Source: Acridotheres tristis (taxonomy: Eukaryota; Chordata; Aves; Passeriformes; Sturnidae). From it: a DNA stretch of 64,000 bases. The notes beneath the pieces are model-generated. The model was not told the DNA's origin. It saw nothing but the letters and a program-made list of their open reading frames with translations, and did no database searches. A program made the position numbers and the translations under genes. Location of the stretch: the NCBI GenBank assembly GCA_037013685.1, contig CM072887.1, positions 39,049,154 to 39,113,153 of the forward strand, written 5' to 3'. Shown here one piece after another: positions 23,651 through 35,023 of this stretch. Position 1 is the stretch's first letter, and the number at the start of each line of letters is the position of its first letter.

Positions 23651-26600
23651 CCACTGTAACCCACTTTCTGAAGCTGACAATCTACTGAAATTGTGGACTT
23701 TATTTGGCTAGAAATCTGGCACGTACATGCTAGCTCTCGAGGGACAGTGATACCTACATCTAATGCTAATGAACTCACTGATCAGCTTAGCTCTAAAGCT
23801 CAGATCAGTCCAATTTGAATCAAGAAGCCTCCACAGACTGATTTTTGGAACGGGAATTCTGGTATTCTGGTGGTTAACAAAGGAAAAAGAGGGGGGGGAA
23901 AAAGTATCAAAAATAATATTTATTTTTCCAAAGGACTTTTCTGAAATGGTTCTTTTTATTGAAAACTATGGTGTTGGCTGATGCTGAGCTTTTATTCATC
24001 TATACTGTATGTTCTACATGTGCCTATAATACAGTGTTGGCAAGTATTAAATATTCATCTTTGCTCCTAAGGAAAGCCGTCTGAAAAGAGTTTGCTTAAG
24101 TCTCTGCTCTGCTTAAAACTTGCTCTGGCTCTAAAAGAAAAGTAAAGTTAAGACTAATATGTCATGTAGCGATGTAGCACCACTGTCACCTTCAGTGACT
24201 AAAGGCAAAAAATACAGCTCTCTCTTTTAAATGGTTTCTGAATCATTTTGAAGTATTGCATCATATGTTCCCATCAGGAGCAGCATAAGTCGCAGAACAG
24301 TCTTTGCTTATGGAAGGTTCACATCTGAATTGCTGGGCCATTTGGATTAAATTGCATTTAACTGCTTAGCAGAGCCAATGAAAGTGCTAAGGGAGTTGCT
24401 AAAAATCTTTATGGCAGTAGGAGTTTGCTCCACTGTGTCTAAATTGATAGCATCAAAATCCTCACACCACTCATGGAAACATGCCTGGTTAAAAGGAGCT
24501 ATGGATAATGGATTTTATGAACAACCACTCCAATTGAGAACAGGTATTTTGTTGCCTAATAGCCATCACACATTTGTTAAACTAGACCTGTGAGCTATAA
24601 GGAGTTTCTTCTCTGTGACGAGTGATAGGAATCAACAAAATAGAGATATTGCTGGGGGGGAAAACCCAAACAACCTCCTGGAGATTTTTAGTATTTTGTT
24701 GGGTTTTTTTATACGGGTGAGGATTTTTTATTCTGCTTTCAAAACTAATAGTCATGGTAAAACATGCAATAGAAATGGAAATTTCACAAGTTGAGAGGCA
24801 GTGGCAAAAGGGCAGATTGTAATGGAAAACCTGTGCAGCCTGACATGCAGCTCTAATAACAGCTTGAGAACTTGTGTGGCAGAATTGTATGCCTGCACAC
24901 CTATGCTTTATTAGTGTTTTATTTTTATTCTATTTTCATGGTGAAGCCCCACATCGAAGCCCCAGCTGCAACCAGTCTGTATGTTATGTGCTCACATGTA
25001 CAATCAGACAAATTATCTGCAGTGATGCTGGTTGACATAAACAGAAGCAGAGGAGCAGAGGGAATAATTCCTTACAAAGGAGAGGAGAGAAGCTGCTGGT
25101 CTGGCTCACCTCCCCAGACAGAAGCAGGAGCCACACTGCACAGACAATACTGTATGCTGAGTGGCATTGAATGGAACAGATCATTACCTGCCAGGATTTC
25201 GTGAGAAAAGAGTCTCAGGATATAAAAAGAACAGAACAGAATTTGTGCCTTTTTATTTAAGCAGAGTCCAGCACAGTGAATCTCCCCTCCGTAATTTTTG
25301 TGCCCTGTGACAGCATAAATGTTTACCACTATTGCTGGTCACCATAACTCTGGCCACAGCAGTCTGCAGCAGCTGAGAGCACACAGGGGCCACTCCATAA
25401 AGGGATCAGAGTTTTACAGTCTCTGGAGTGCATTTGCTGCTTATGGGAATGTGAAATACTGCACCTTGGTGCCTTTATGAGAAGCCTAGACTGAAGGAAG
25501 TTCCTCATCCTGCACTGACAGGCAGTGGTCTGAAATTAAAAAAATAAATTCAAATTGAACAGAAATTAGTCTTTCAGAGAGCAAAGGCTTAGCCTAGGCA
25601 TCCTCCTGGATGATGGGGCTCCCTTTGGACAGGGGAAAAGGAGGCATCAAGCTTTCAGTCTTGGACTTGGAGCAGTGTGGAAGATCAGACATGGCATCTA
25701 TCAGGTCACCTGATAGAGCACACCTCTTTTCTCTAGTAGCAGCAAAAACAGCGTGGGCCTTCCAGAGCCAGGACCAGGCAGGGGCAATTCTGTGAGCACA
25801 GTCTTGGGTGTAAGACCTAGAGGTGTAAGGTCACTGAGAAACCAAATCACAGAGAAATGCAATATGAGAGATATAAAGATGTATGGTGAGAGTTGAAACA
25901 TCAGAATGAGCAGCAGCTTAGATGCATGATGATGGGTTTTGTGAATTAACTTTTTATTTGCTTGCGGGGATGGTGAGAAAGTTCCACAAATAAATCACTG
26001 TCTTCAAAGCCAAATGGTAATTTCTTGGTATGAGAAAGTTAGGGGCCTTTCACTCAGTCTTGTGTTCCAGACATCAGGACATCCTTCTCAGGCTGAATTT
26101 TTCTGTAGAATGTGTGAAGAATTCCATCACCAACTTTTTACTCTCTGTAGAAACTCACAGTTAAAAATGTTGGCCTTTGGGCTTTGTGTTCTCTCTAAGA
26201 GTAAAATACTATTTAATCTGTCATATATTTGTGGGGCTGAATATCTGCAAACATCCTCAATATTAGAAAACCTGCAGTTCACAATATTGCAATTATCCCA
26301 GATGTTAAAGAGCTGAGATGGTTGCATTATTATTTAAAACACTGAAGCATATAGGACTGCATGTGATCATACAGTCTTATTCAGAAGCCTCTGCATCTAG
26401 ATTTGTTGCAAATCAAATATGAAGGGCTATGAATGTGAATGTGTTAAGCCATCATGAATTGCTGCTGTGGAGATAGCTGATATTTATCATTGCTTCCCAC
26501 TGTGAGGATGAAATAAGCAGTCTGAATGTCACATATACTGTATTTATAATGCTGTTTTAAGGTCATCTCCGTGTGCAGATGCTCTAGACAGAGGAACTTA

Positions 26601-27385
26601 CAAGTACAGATGTGTCTGCTGCGACAAGCTAAATAGATTTGAGATTATTATTTTGTAAAAGCTGTATTTTAGCCAGAAACACTGCTGCAGTCCCTCTGTC
26701 CCTGGCAACTTTCCAGTCACTAACAGCTGGCAATTAGCACTTACAGAAAGATGCCTAAACATTGTCCAGCCAAAGGCTTCAGTGGCGACTTGCCTGGAGC
26801 TTGAGGGCTGCACCTATTTTACATAAAATGGAGCAGATTGTGGCTGATTTAATCTTTCCAGTGGAGCTATGGCCCACAAAAGCTTCTACTTCTGGCATGC
26901 TTTGCTGTACCCTGATCAAACCATTGCCCTATTGTGGTATTCAATGGGCCACATTTAGCTTCAAGGTTGTATTCTGGTTTTCCGTGAATTATGTTAACTA
27001 CTGACAAAGCCCACAAAGCCTTTCAATCCAAGTGTGGAAAGGCAGCAGTTAATCACATCTCTTTGTATTCAAAGAGAGGAAAAGACTTTGCCAAGATATA
27101 ATAGAAGTTCTGATGATATAATTTTAACAGTAACTATGAACAGACTGCTCATCATTTGTGCTGAACATTATGCAAGAGAGAAAGTTTCTGACCTGAAAAT
27201 GTACAAACTCATTATAAGGCAAGAAAAGACTTTTATGAGTCTAATTTGACTCATAAAACTCCCGAAGAAGAAGCCTAGGGAAGAAAAAATGCCAGTCACT
27301 GTGAAAGACAGATGGTGATGTCAGTCCCCACCTGGAAGAGTAAGGGATGATCCTTTCTTGGACTGCGCTCCACGTTGGTGATCGT
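23651..27385. other. Non-coding single-copy DNA
   Basis: No gene or repeat recognised with confidence. The CR1 may extend some way past 23650, but similarity fades. The segment 26380-26590 is AT-rich and repeat-free and reads like a candidate conserved element, an impression only. Open frames (longest 110 codons, 24872-25204) carry no recognisable motif. Confidence 0.45.
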
Positions 27386-27425
27386 GGGGCTGGGTTCACC
27401 CTCCCGGGGCTGGGTTCACCCTCCC
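27386..27425. repeat. Perfect tandem duplication, 2 x 20 bp
   Basis: The unit GGGGCTGGGTTCACCCTCCC occurs at 27386-27405 and 27406-27425 without mismatch. Perfect identity implies a recent duplication or an allele. The unit contains a 4-base G run and C runs, and GGGTTCACCC is itself a near-palindrome. Confidence 0.95.
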
Positions 27426-28424
27426 AGGCTGGAGATGGACTGAATCCATGGCTTCTGCTGATTGCATGCGTGGTGTATTGCTCTTCCCCTGTTTGAAGTG
27501 AGGTGTGGGCGCTCTGCCCCAGCCATATTTTTTGCAGAAAAGACTGGCACTCCTCCTCCATCCCTCCCCCAGCTGTCCTGTTGGAAGGGTTGCTTAGCTA
27601 TCTAACGCAAACGAGAATTACAGACTGTGAATCCTGGTCTGACAGATTGACTTCCCTGCAGTCTGGAAATAGATGTCTGAACTCCTAAGAGGGGTATGAT
27701 TTAAGAAGCAGCCTTTTCCTCAGTGTGTCCCAATGGCTAGCCCAGACATCTCCTGGTCACAGTGCAGGCGGCTGGGATGTGCCTCAAGGGCTGCTGGCTC
27801 TGCACATGGCCCTAATTCCTAGCAGCCAAGAAGTTCATGCAGGGCAGGAGCCCGAGCTTGGCAACCCCAGGCTCTGTTTCTGTTCTTACAAAATCTGTCA
27901 CCGTGCAGAAGGGTAAGCCCAGACACGTGGCTGTGATGTTTAAGACAGTCTGGACGTTCAGGGATTCTCACCTGACTTTTGCTTGGTTTGGCAGATGTGC
28001 TTTTTTTACACAGCCACTTCTCCCTTTACAGTGCTGAAATATAGACAGACACCATATTCAGTGCTGATAAATGTAAATTAGAGCTCAAGTGAAAGTGCAC
28101 AAGCTTAATTCCATGTGCCTGACAATTGACTACAGACTATATCTACCTTTCAGGAGTGAGATCTCAAGGACTGGGAGCGAGCACTCCTGTAATGGCAGCT
28201 TGATATTTGGAGAGGTCAAGAAGTAAATAGAGCATAAGGAACTGGGAAGAAAGGAAAGAGATAACAAATCATGATCCATTTTTATTGTCCTGAATAAATG
28301 CAGGGTGTACTTGCATTTTTTAAACTGAGTGTACATCTGATGGCCCCATCAGCCATGGTAGAAAAGGGAAGATTTTGGCAGTAAGAGAAGCTGAGATGTG
28401 TGAAAAGGATGTGTGAAGACACGT
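27426..28424. other. Non-coding single-copy DNA
   Basis: Nothing recognised. Short open frames near 27503-28037 occur in a modestly GC-richer stretch. Confidence 0.45.
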
Positions 28425-28600
28425 TAAATATAAGGGAACTTTTATCCTAGAAAAGAGGTGGCTTCAGGAGAACATCAGGTCACTCAAATGGGACATTTGT
28501 GGAACTCATCACTTCAGTCACTTCATAATGTTCTTGACAGCAAAAAATTAGACAAACTGACAGTAGGTGAGTCTATTGTGGGTTACCAAATACAAGGATA
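28425..28600 (+). mobile_element. Probable CR1 LINE 3'-region relic, sense, internally deleted
   Basis: Two blocks resemble the 3' region of an old CR1 type in the right order: AACTTTTATCCTAGAAAAGAGG...CTTCAGGAGAACATCAGG at about 28438-28481, and TTGTGGAACTCAT at 28498-28510 followed by CAAAAAATTAGACAAACTG near 28541. The spacing is shorter than in intact elements, implying an internal deletion. The short exact matches make this less secure than the copies at 11.4, 22 and 30.6 kb. Confidence 0.42.
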
Positions 28601-29089
28601 CTATTTATCACTCCTAAAGTATTGAAGGTGCAGGTGTCTGGGGATGAGAATGAAAAATCAAGGCTCTAACTCTGCACATCTGTCCTGTTCTTGCATTCTT
28701 TCTCTAAGCAGTCCTTGCTAGGAGTTGTGACACTAACAGCAATGGACACAGAGCTGAACACAATTTATAATAAGCCTCCAATTCTCTTTTGCCTTTCTTG
28801 AAAAGGCTTCAAAGGGGAGAAAAGAATCAGCTGAGACAGCTGCTTGCATCTCTTCTTAGATAAAGGAAGAGGTTATTCTCCAGACATGTTCACCTTTGCT
28901 CAAATGTGTTGGCCTTGTGCATTGTTTTCTAAGGCACAAGAAAGTAAACAGAAGACACTTCTACATACAAACATCCTGCATGAATTTCTTTCTTCCTTGC
29001 CTGCAACAATTAAATATGTAAAAACTATCCCACAGGAGCTTAGCAAAACCAGATCCCCCTCTGCCCTGAAGGACAGAAGCATAGGATAG
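28601..29089. other. Non-coding DNA
   Basis: Nothing recognised; open frames of 60-81 codons overlap on both strands at 28844-29089. Confidence 0.45.
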
Positions 29090-29190
29090 GGAGATAAACA
29101 GAGTGACAGGAAGAGTCAAGTACTTGCCCAAGTTTATGCACACTCAGTAGCAAAACAGGGACCTCCAGAAATCCCAACAATCGTTACTAA
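29090..29190 (+). mobile_element. MIR/CORE-type SINE relic, core region, sense
   Basis: The stretch reads like the conserved core of MIR and related CORE-SINEs: GATAAACAGAGTGACAGGAAG, then GTCAAGTACTTGCCCAAG (the signature ACTTGCCCAAG is intact at 29120-29130), then CACACTCAGTAGCAAAACAGGGA, ending in a stretch with CCAGAAATCCC. Order and spacing agree with the family. The tRNA-derived head and the tail are not recognised. CORE-SINEs are ancient amniote elements and only strongly diverged copies survive in birds, which fits this one. Identification is from remembered family sequence. Confidence 0.48.
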
Positions 29191-30609
29191 TGTCACCACT
29201 GCCTCTTCACAACCACCACATGCAATCCACTTGTCTTCCATCTCTCTGGTTGGAATAGACAGGCATTTGTTATGCTACCAAATGTGAGCACACGTTCAGA
29301 CTATCAGCACCTCGGAGGGGTCCCTGCTGCAGTGCAGGTGGTGATTGCATTCACAGCTCCCTCCTGCATCCACTGCTCTCCAGAGCCAGGAGCTGCTGCC
29401 ACTGTGCCCAGGCCACCCTCACCAGCGTGGGGCAAAAAGCTCATGCCAGAGCACCTACTTCTGCTGGCATTAACACCTCACCTTCCCGTTGCCAGCAGGA
29501 CACCCAAATTACCTCTGCAGCTGGAAGAGGTATGAGCCTTTTGTGATCAGTGCTGATTTAACTCTTGGAGGCAAAGAGAAACTCAGAGTCAAATAGAAGA
29601 AGATTTTTATCTCTTCTGAATCAGTGTGTTGGTGGAAGGAAAAGGAATATTTTAATAAATTATTCACAACCTCTCTCCCCTCTGGAATGGGCTAAGGAGT
29701 GGAGATAGGCTTCCTGCTGAACAGGTTGAAAAGAACTCTGTTTTTCAGAAGGACTGAGCCACCTTTCTGCTGAGCACAAGTAATTCAATTCCGGGACATG
29801 CTTTAAAAGCATAGTGGTAAAAGGGAGGGGGAGAAGAAAAGTTAGTTGCTAGCACTGTAGTCTTAAAGAAAAAGAGCAACCAGATGAAGATGCAAAGTGT
29901 AAAAAGTCTGTGCACAGAAATCCTCACAGCTTCACATGCCGAGATTATTTCATCAATAGTTGGATGAAAATGCATTAACTTGTCCTGATGAAGGGCTAAA
30001 AACCTTGCAGGGACTCCATTGTTCCAGTAAAGCTGATTTTCAGAATCCTTCTCAGGGACAAGCTGAGGCAGAGTGGCTGTGCTGTGGGATGGGAAGGGTG
30101 TCACAGGGGGACTCTGGAAGCTGAATTCCTGGAGTAGAGATAGGCTGCACAGGCTCAGCCTCTTGTACCAAACTGTCACAGTGATCTAATTACTGGAAGT
30201 GAAGTGTGTGACATCTGGAAAAGTGCCCGAGCTTCAGAGTGGCTTCGGCAGGCAGTGAACCATGCCCTGCACTAGCTCACCACTGCTGCACTCACCTACC
30301 CACTCATCGGCTGCAAACACAAGTTTGGTCCCTGGCTGTCGGCTGAAAATGCAGTGTATCATGCTTGTGATAAAAACCAGCTCCTGCAGGATTTTCCCAT
30401 GCACTCCAGTAGGGAGGCATTCATTAATGAAGGGCACATGCTCTGGCGTGACGAGGCTGCTCACACCTTCTGTGCAGCCAGGAGCAAGACACAATTAGGA
30501 TTTCTCAGAATTACAGGAGTTGATTTCCACACATCTCAAGAAAGGTATTGCAGTCACCATGAGATAACCCTCTTCTGGATCTCATTAGGAAGGGTGAAGA
30601 TGAATTAAT
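29191..30609. other. Non-coding DNA
   Basis: No gene recognised. The minus-strand frame 29745-30179 (144 codons) and frames near 30234-30608 lack recognisable domains. The upstream endonuclease part of the following CR1 would lie here if present, but I cannot recognise it. Confidence 0.45.
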
Positions 30610-31180
30610 CACTTGTCTGGAAGCACTGGTTGCCTAGGGATGAGTGATCGTGACCTGATTGCATTCACTGTGGGCAGACAAAAGATGGTTGCTCTTTGGT
30701 TCTTCTACAGGGCTAATTTCCCAAAGTTAAAGAAAATTGCCAGTGAAATTAATTGGGAGGAAAGGTGTAGAGAGAAATGGGAATGCTTTAAGAGAACTAA
30801 TTAGCTGGCCAGAAAGCCACACTTTCACACTCCAGAGATAGGAGATCTCTGGTTAACAGACCTCCTTGGCTCATCTGCAAAGAGAATGCAATTAGAAATA
30901 ACAAACCAAATCACACGCAGAAAATAGATAGCAAGCGGTACAAATAAGTAGCTATTCAAAGCACAAGGCAAGGGACAAAGGGAAGAACTGGAAATATAAT
31001 AGAAACAAATATGTTTCTATTCTATAGACAAGAATAAGGCCACTTGCTAGATAGGGATGATAAAATTGTTAGCAATAATGTGGAAGAGGCAAAGAGAGGA
31101 ATAAACAGTCTGCAGGGAAAAAAGCAGAAAATGGATACATATTACATGAAGCTGAGTCATTTAACAGAGTTGTCAGGTGT
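30610..31180 (+). mobile_element. Ancient CR1 LINE relic, endonuclease end plus linker, sense
   Basis: Old-type CR1 in sense orientation. It covers the C-terminal end of the APE-like endonuclease domain and the linker before the reverse transcriptase. At 30643-30660 the frame reads S-D-R-D-L-I, corresponding to the conserved SDH motif of APE endonucleases with the catalytic His changed to Arg. The same frame stays open to 30804 through AFTVGRQKMVALWFFYRANF and INWEERCREKWECFKRTN, which is the normal CR1 protein order. Further matches are GATAAAATTGTTAGCAATAA (31059-31078) and GAAGCTGAGTCATTTAACAGA (31148-31168). Stops and frameshifts follow 30804. The reverse transcriptase itself is absent or unrecognisable after about 31180. 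The fragment stops where the copy at 11.4 kb begins in element coordinates, but both are plus-strand and 19 kb apart, so they are separate insertions. Confidence 0.8.
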
Positions 31181-32383
31181 TGTGTCAACGGTTTTTTGGC
31201 AGATTTAACATTAAAACTTCACAGAGTATGAGAAAAGAAGCCACAGAAAAATTTGAAGGCTTAGCTACAAGAACTATTTTATTAAAAAGACTTTTCTTTT
31301 TTTGTAGGCATGAAAATGATATTTATTTGGCAGAAGAACATGAACCAATGGCTGGAAACTGAGTACAAAGTGTATCTTTATAACAGTGAATGTTATTAAC
31401 CATTGAGAGAACTAGAGAAAATCAGTGACCCTCTGGAAAACAGGTTTTGGCCCCAGCCATGTTTGCTCTTCAGCACCTGGTCAATACTCATGAAGGGCTG
31501 GTGAGCAAAAGAAAAATGCTGGGCTCCATCAAAATATGATGGAGGAAATAGCTTTCTCCAGCAGCAGATGGAGAGTGAGTTGTGGATTTAGGTTGTGTGA
31601 ACTGATTTGTCTCCTCGTGAACACAAGCAGAGATCCTGAAACTAGAAGGTCTGAAACAACAGCTTTCCCCTGAGGAAACCAGGAGCTCAAAGTGGGAGGT
31701 AATTTTGGGAGGGCATGAATAATTGTTTAAAAGGTGCATTTTTCTTTCAGTAGCACCTAGTGTACCAGGCACTGAGAAAGTAAATGTTCATTTAAGGAGA
31801 AATAAAGAAAAGCCACAGCTGTGATTTGACTAATTGCAAAATGCAACAGGGAGCTGACTGAGGACAAGCCAATGCCACAGTTCACCTTGCACCCTCTGAA
31901 ACCTCAGCCTTCCTCATCAAAACTTGATGATGCAAATACATTTCTGGGTGTTCCCAGCTTGCTGGAACCAGGTCTTAAAGATTTGGGCTTGGATGCAACC
32001 CGGTCTGATTCAGTACAAAGAGCATATCTGCTCCTAGTGCTAAACAAACCTGGCAGTAAAAGCATTTACTCCTCCTTGATGAGGCAAGAGGGCACAAATT
32101 AACTCCAGTCTTTAAATACTTTTTGTCACCTTCAACAAACATCCATATTAAAAAGGAGAATTATATGCTTACCATGAACCATTACAAAATGTGGGGGGTT
32201 TATACCCCAGGAATATAAGCAGGCTCTGACTACTGGTCATAGTCCTGCTCTTGAGTTGGATGGGGACAGCATCACCTTCTCTCTGGGCATTGCTGTTAGC
32301 AGCCTGCACAATCCATAGGCCACGATTTTGTAGCTGCCATATCAAAATTAGGAAAATACCACACCATCTTATTTGCATTTTAG
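31181..32383. other. Non-coding DNA
   Basis: Nothing recognised. A 76-codon frame at 31872-32102 has a non-random look (Pro/Ser/Leu-rich) but no splice signals or motif; I do not call it. Confidence 0.45.
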
Positions 32384-32517
32384 GAGAAGAAGAGGAGACA
32401 GAGTCTGATCTAAATGACATTGATGCTTTTAAGAGCTTTTCTAGTCAATTAAGTTGGAAACAGATAAGGCAGAAGAATAGGCACAGAATACAAAATAAAA
32501 AGTATTCAGCTGAATAA
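32384..32517 (+). CDS. Weak candidate terminal coding exon
   Basis: A good-looking 3' splice site, CTTATTTGCATTTTAG (32368-32383), is followed at once by an open frame with an acidic start and a charged, coding-like translation: EEEETESDLNDIDAFKSF, then SSQLSWKQIRQKNRHRI and a Lys-rich end, stopping at TAA 32515-32517. The stop overlaps an AATAAA (32514-32519). Codon choice is varied, not a simple repeat. I recognise no protein family, and no partner exon with a matching donor was identified upstream. The frame is open back to 32251, but before the acceptor the translation looks random. It may be the last exon of an unknown gene, part of an old retrocopy, or chance. Confidence 0.2.
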
Positions 32518-34901
32518 AAGGGGAAACCTGATAAGGAAAACCAGAGGGTGAATCATATTAAGTACTCTTCAGGGTGGAAAAAATAGGCTGCTAGTTAGCT
32601 AATGGGAGCATGAGAATGTTTTGGGTTTGTAATGGTGCTTTGTCATTTTATATTGAAGTGTGTTTTCTCAAGATAGAAGCATCATATAGCAATGCACAAA
32701 TATAAAAATATTAAAAAACCCAAAGTTCCTACTACTGCTAAAACAGGAAACCAGCCTAGCAAGGCTATCTCACAAATGACCCAGGGGCAGGACCAATAAC
32801 TGCTTGTGTTTAGAATGGGTCCTGTGTGAATGAGGGTCTTGGACAAAGAGATGTGACAGCATGTCATTAGAAACATGCAGAACAGAATTCTAACCTTTCC
32901 TCTTCTGATCTCTGCAATGCTTTGGAAAGGCGTAGGAAAACCTGTCATCAGTTTTGCATGTTTACAAAGACTCAGGGTATTATATGCTACAGCCTCTAGC
33001 ACTGATTTCTACAGCACAAAATAATTTAGTGCCCTGACATTGAAAGCATTGCACAGGTTACAGCTCAGTAGTGGATCAGAATGCTGCATTAGCTCCGAAA
33101 TGCAAAATATCAACACAATTCATAGTATTTTCTAGATTGACACTGAAAAGTGTTTTGCAAACCTATATGGCCTGATTATTATTTACAATTTATTAAAGCC
33201 CCTGCTTTATGGATGGGTGAGTGACTCCTGGGAAAAGGAAGACCACATGTACAGAAATTCGTATTCTGATGATGACTCGCAGTGCCTTGCTCTAATTGCT
33301 GCATCACGATTCCTGTGATGGGTGCAGCACAGTGGCTTTGTGCAATCAATGGTCCTGTAATTAGGAAGACATGCAACATTCTGGAAAATAGCCACAGCTT
33401 TTCTGAGGAGATTTCTTTCATGGGTGTCACTGAGTTTAATTCACATGATTTGAAATCAGCCTGAACCCAGCCTGAATTTGGTCCCATGGATATCTCCATC
33501 TGCAGAGCTTCGGCAGGTACTTTCATCAGTCATTGCAGGAGGAGTTATATTCATGCGAGGGTGAAAGCACTTGGCTTGTGATAAGATGCAGCAAGGAAGT
33601 GAAATGAGGTGCAGTTATTGGCTGATAATAGCGCTCTTGACAATATATAACCAATATATAACTGTGGTGTGGACAAATGAAATATTTCTGTGAAAATGGG
33701 CTACTGTCCAGTGCTTAAAATAAATGTTTTTGAAGTGCTAGTAGACCTGCTCTATAAAATACCCCAACACTGTGCAGGGAATGCTAATGCATACTGGTCA
33801 TCAGGACCAAAATAAAATAAAAAAAAAAATTAAGGCCATGAACATTTTGTGAGTGTGGGAGGAAAAGCTGTTTTACAGTGATATTGTTTCCTCAGCTGAG
33901 AGTGGTCTATGTTGCATACATAGTTTTCCTCAAGTTTTAGGATCAACTGCTCTTTAACATTGAACCTGTCAGTTCAATTACACATTCATCTTATCATGCT
34001 AAGCCAAATTTCAAAGGGCTCACCGGGGTATGCTGATGAATAAGGTTTTTTTTTTTTGGCAGGGCAGTAGTGCCTGCAGTAACTCCCCTGCTTTGTCCAT
34101 GTGACTTACTACAGTGCATGTATCCCGACACATATTAATAATGGTTCATGTTTAAATAAGTCACACTGGACCCCTAAAAAGACTGTGTAGTTGCATATTC
34201 TGCATCACATTAAGCCCACATAGAACCAGAGATCACAGAGGCCACGAACTGCTTGAAAATAGACACATTTGCTCTGTCAGGAGAGGGCTTTTCCCGGGAG
34301 ACCAATGATCACATCCAAGAGTGTTTCTTCCAGACCCTCCCAAATTAAATTAGTAAATATGGAATCAGGCTAGACAACAATTCTGCTACACTCAGAGAGC
34401 TGCTTTCTCTGGCATGGGAGCACTATCAGTGGAAAGAAGTCAAGGGAAGTTTCATTTTTAGAATGCAAGATTTTGTTTCATAAAAAGAAATTTAAAAATG
34501 CAAAATTATTCCAACTATTGCAGCTATGTGACAAAACTTGTGTTTCTAAAAATGCACTGAGTCTGCAATACTGTCAGTAAGCTGGAGAGACTTGGAGAGC
34601 TATACTCTTCTTTATCTCTTTAACAGGCATAGCTTCATTGACTGCTGCAATTATTTCTGATTGACACCTAAGTGAATTAGAAACATGTGCTGCACATCTT
34701 AACTGCACATGAATTACTGCACCGTGCTAAGAAAAAAACTTGAAAAATTCCATTCTTCACATCTTTTTGTTGTTCCTTGAGGCCATGAACTGAATTTATA
34801 AATTCCCACACGTGAAGCCACATCAACTGTTGTAACATGTGACATCTCATCTTATTTTGCAAGACGGTATCATCTAAGTGGATTTTTGGCTATCTTTTAA
34901 A
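32518..34901. other. Non-coding DNA with two conserved-looking stretches
   Basis: No gene recognised. The stretches 33100-33540 and 34100-34300 are free of repeats and contain many octamer- and homeodomain-like AT motifs (TTTATTAAAG, CTGTAATTAGG, ATTAATAATGG); this is an impression only. An A-rich tract lies at about 33809-33829, and AATATATAACC is tandemly repeated near 33642-33662. Confidence 0.4.
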
Positions 34902-35023
34902 ATGGGTTTTTTGTTTTGGTGGGGTTTTTTTGCTTTGTTTTGGGTTGTTTGTTGTTGCTGCTTTGGGGTTTGGGGGTTTTTGTGGGTTTGGTTTTGGTTT
35001 TTGTTTTTTTTTTTTTATTTTCT
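34902..35023. repeat. G+T-only low-complexity tract, (TTTTG/TTTGGGG)-like
   Basis: About 120 bases in which the plus strand is almost entirely G and T. Irregular TTTTG, TTTGGGG and TTTGGGGG words run along it (G-runs at 34921-34924, 34965-34968, 34972-34976 and 34984-34986), and it ends in a T run. Several runs of three or more G within 30 bases could permit a G-quadruplex on the plus strand. The words resemble ciliate-type telomere repeats but are too irregular to be telomeric. The Gly/Val/Phe/Leu open frame across it is an artefact. Confidence 0.9.
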
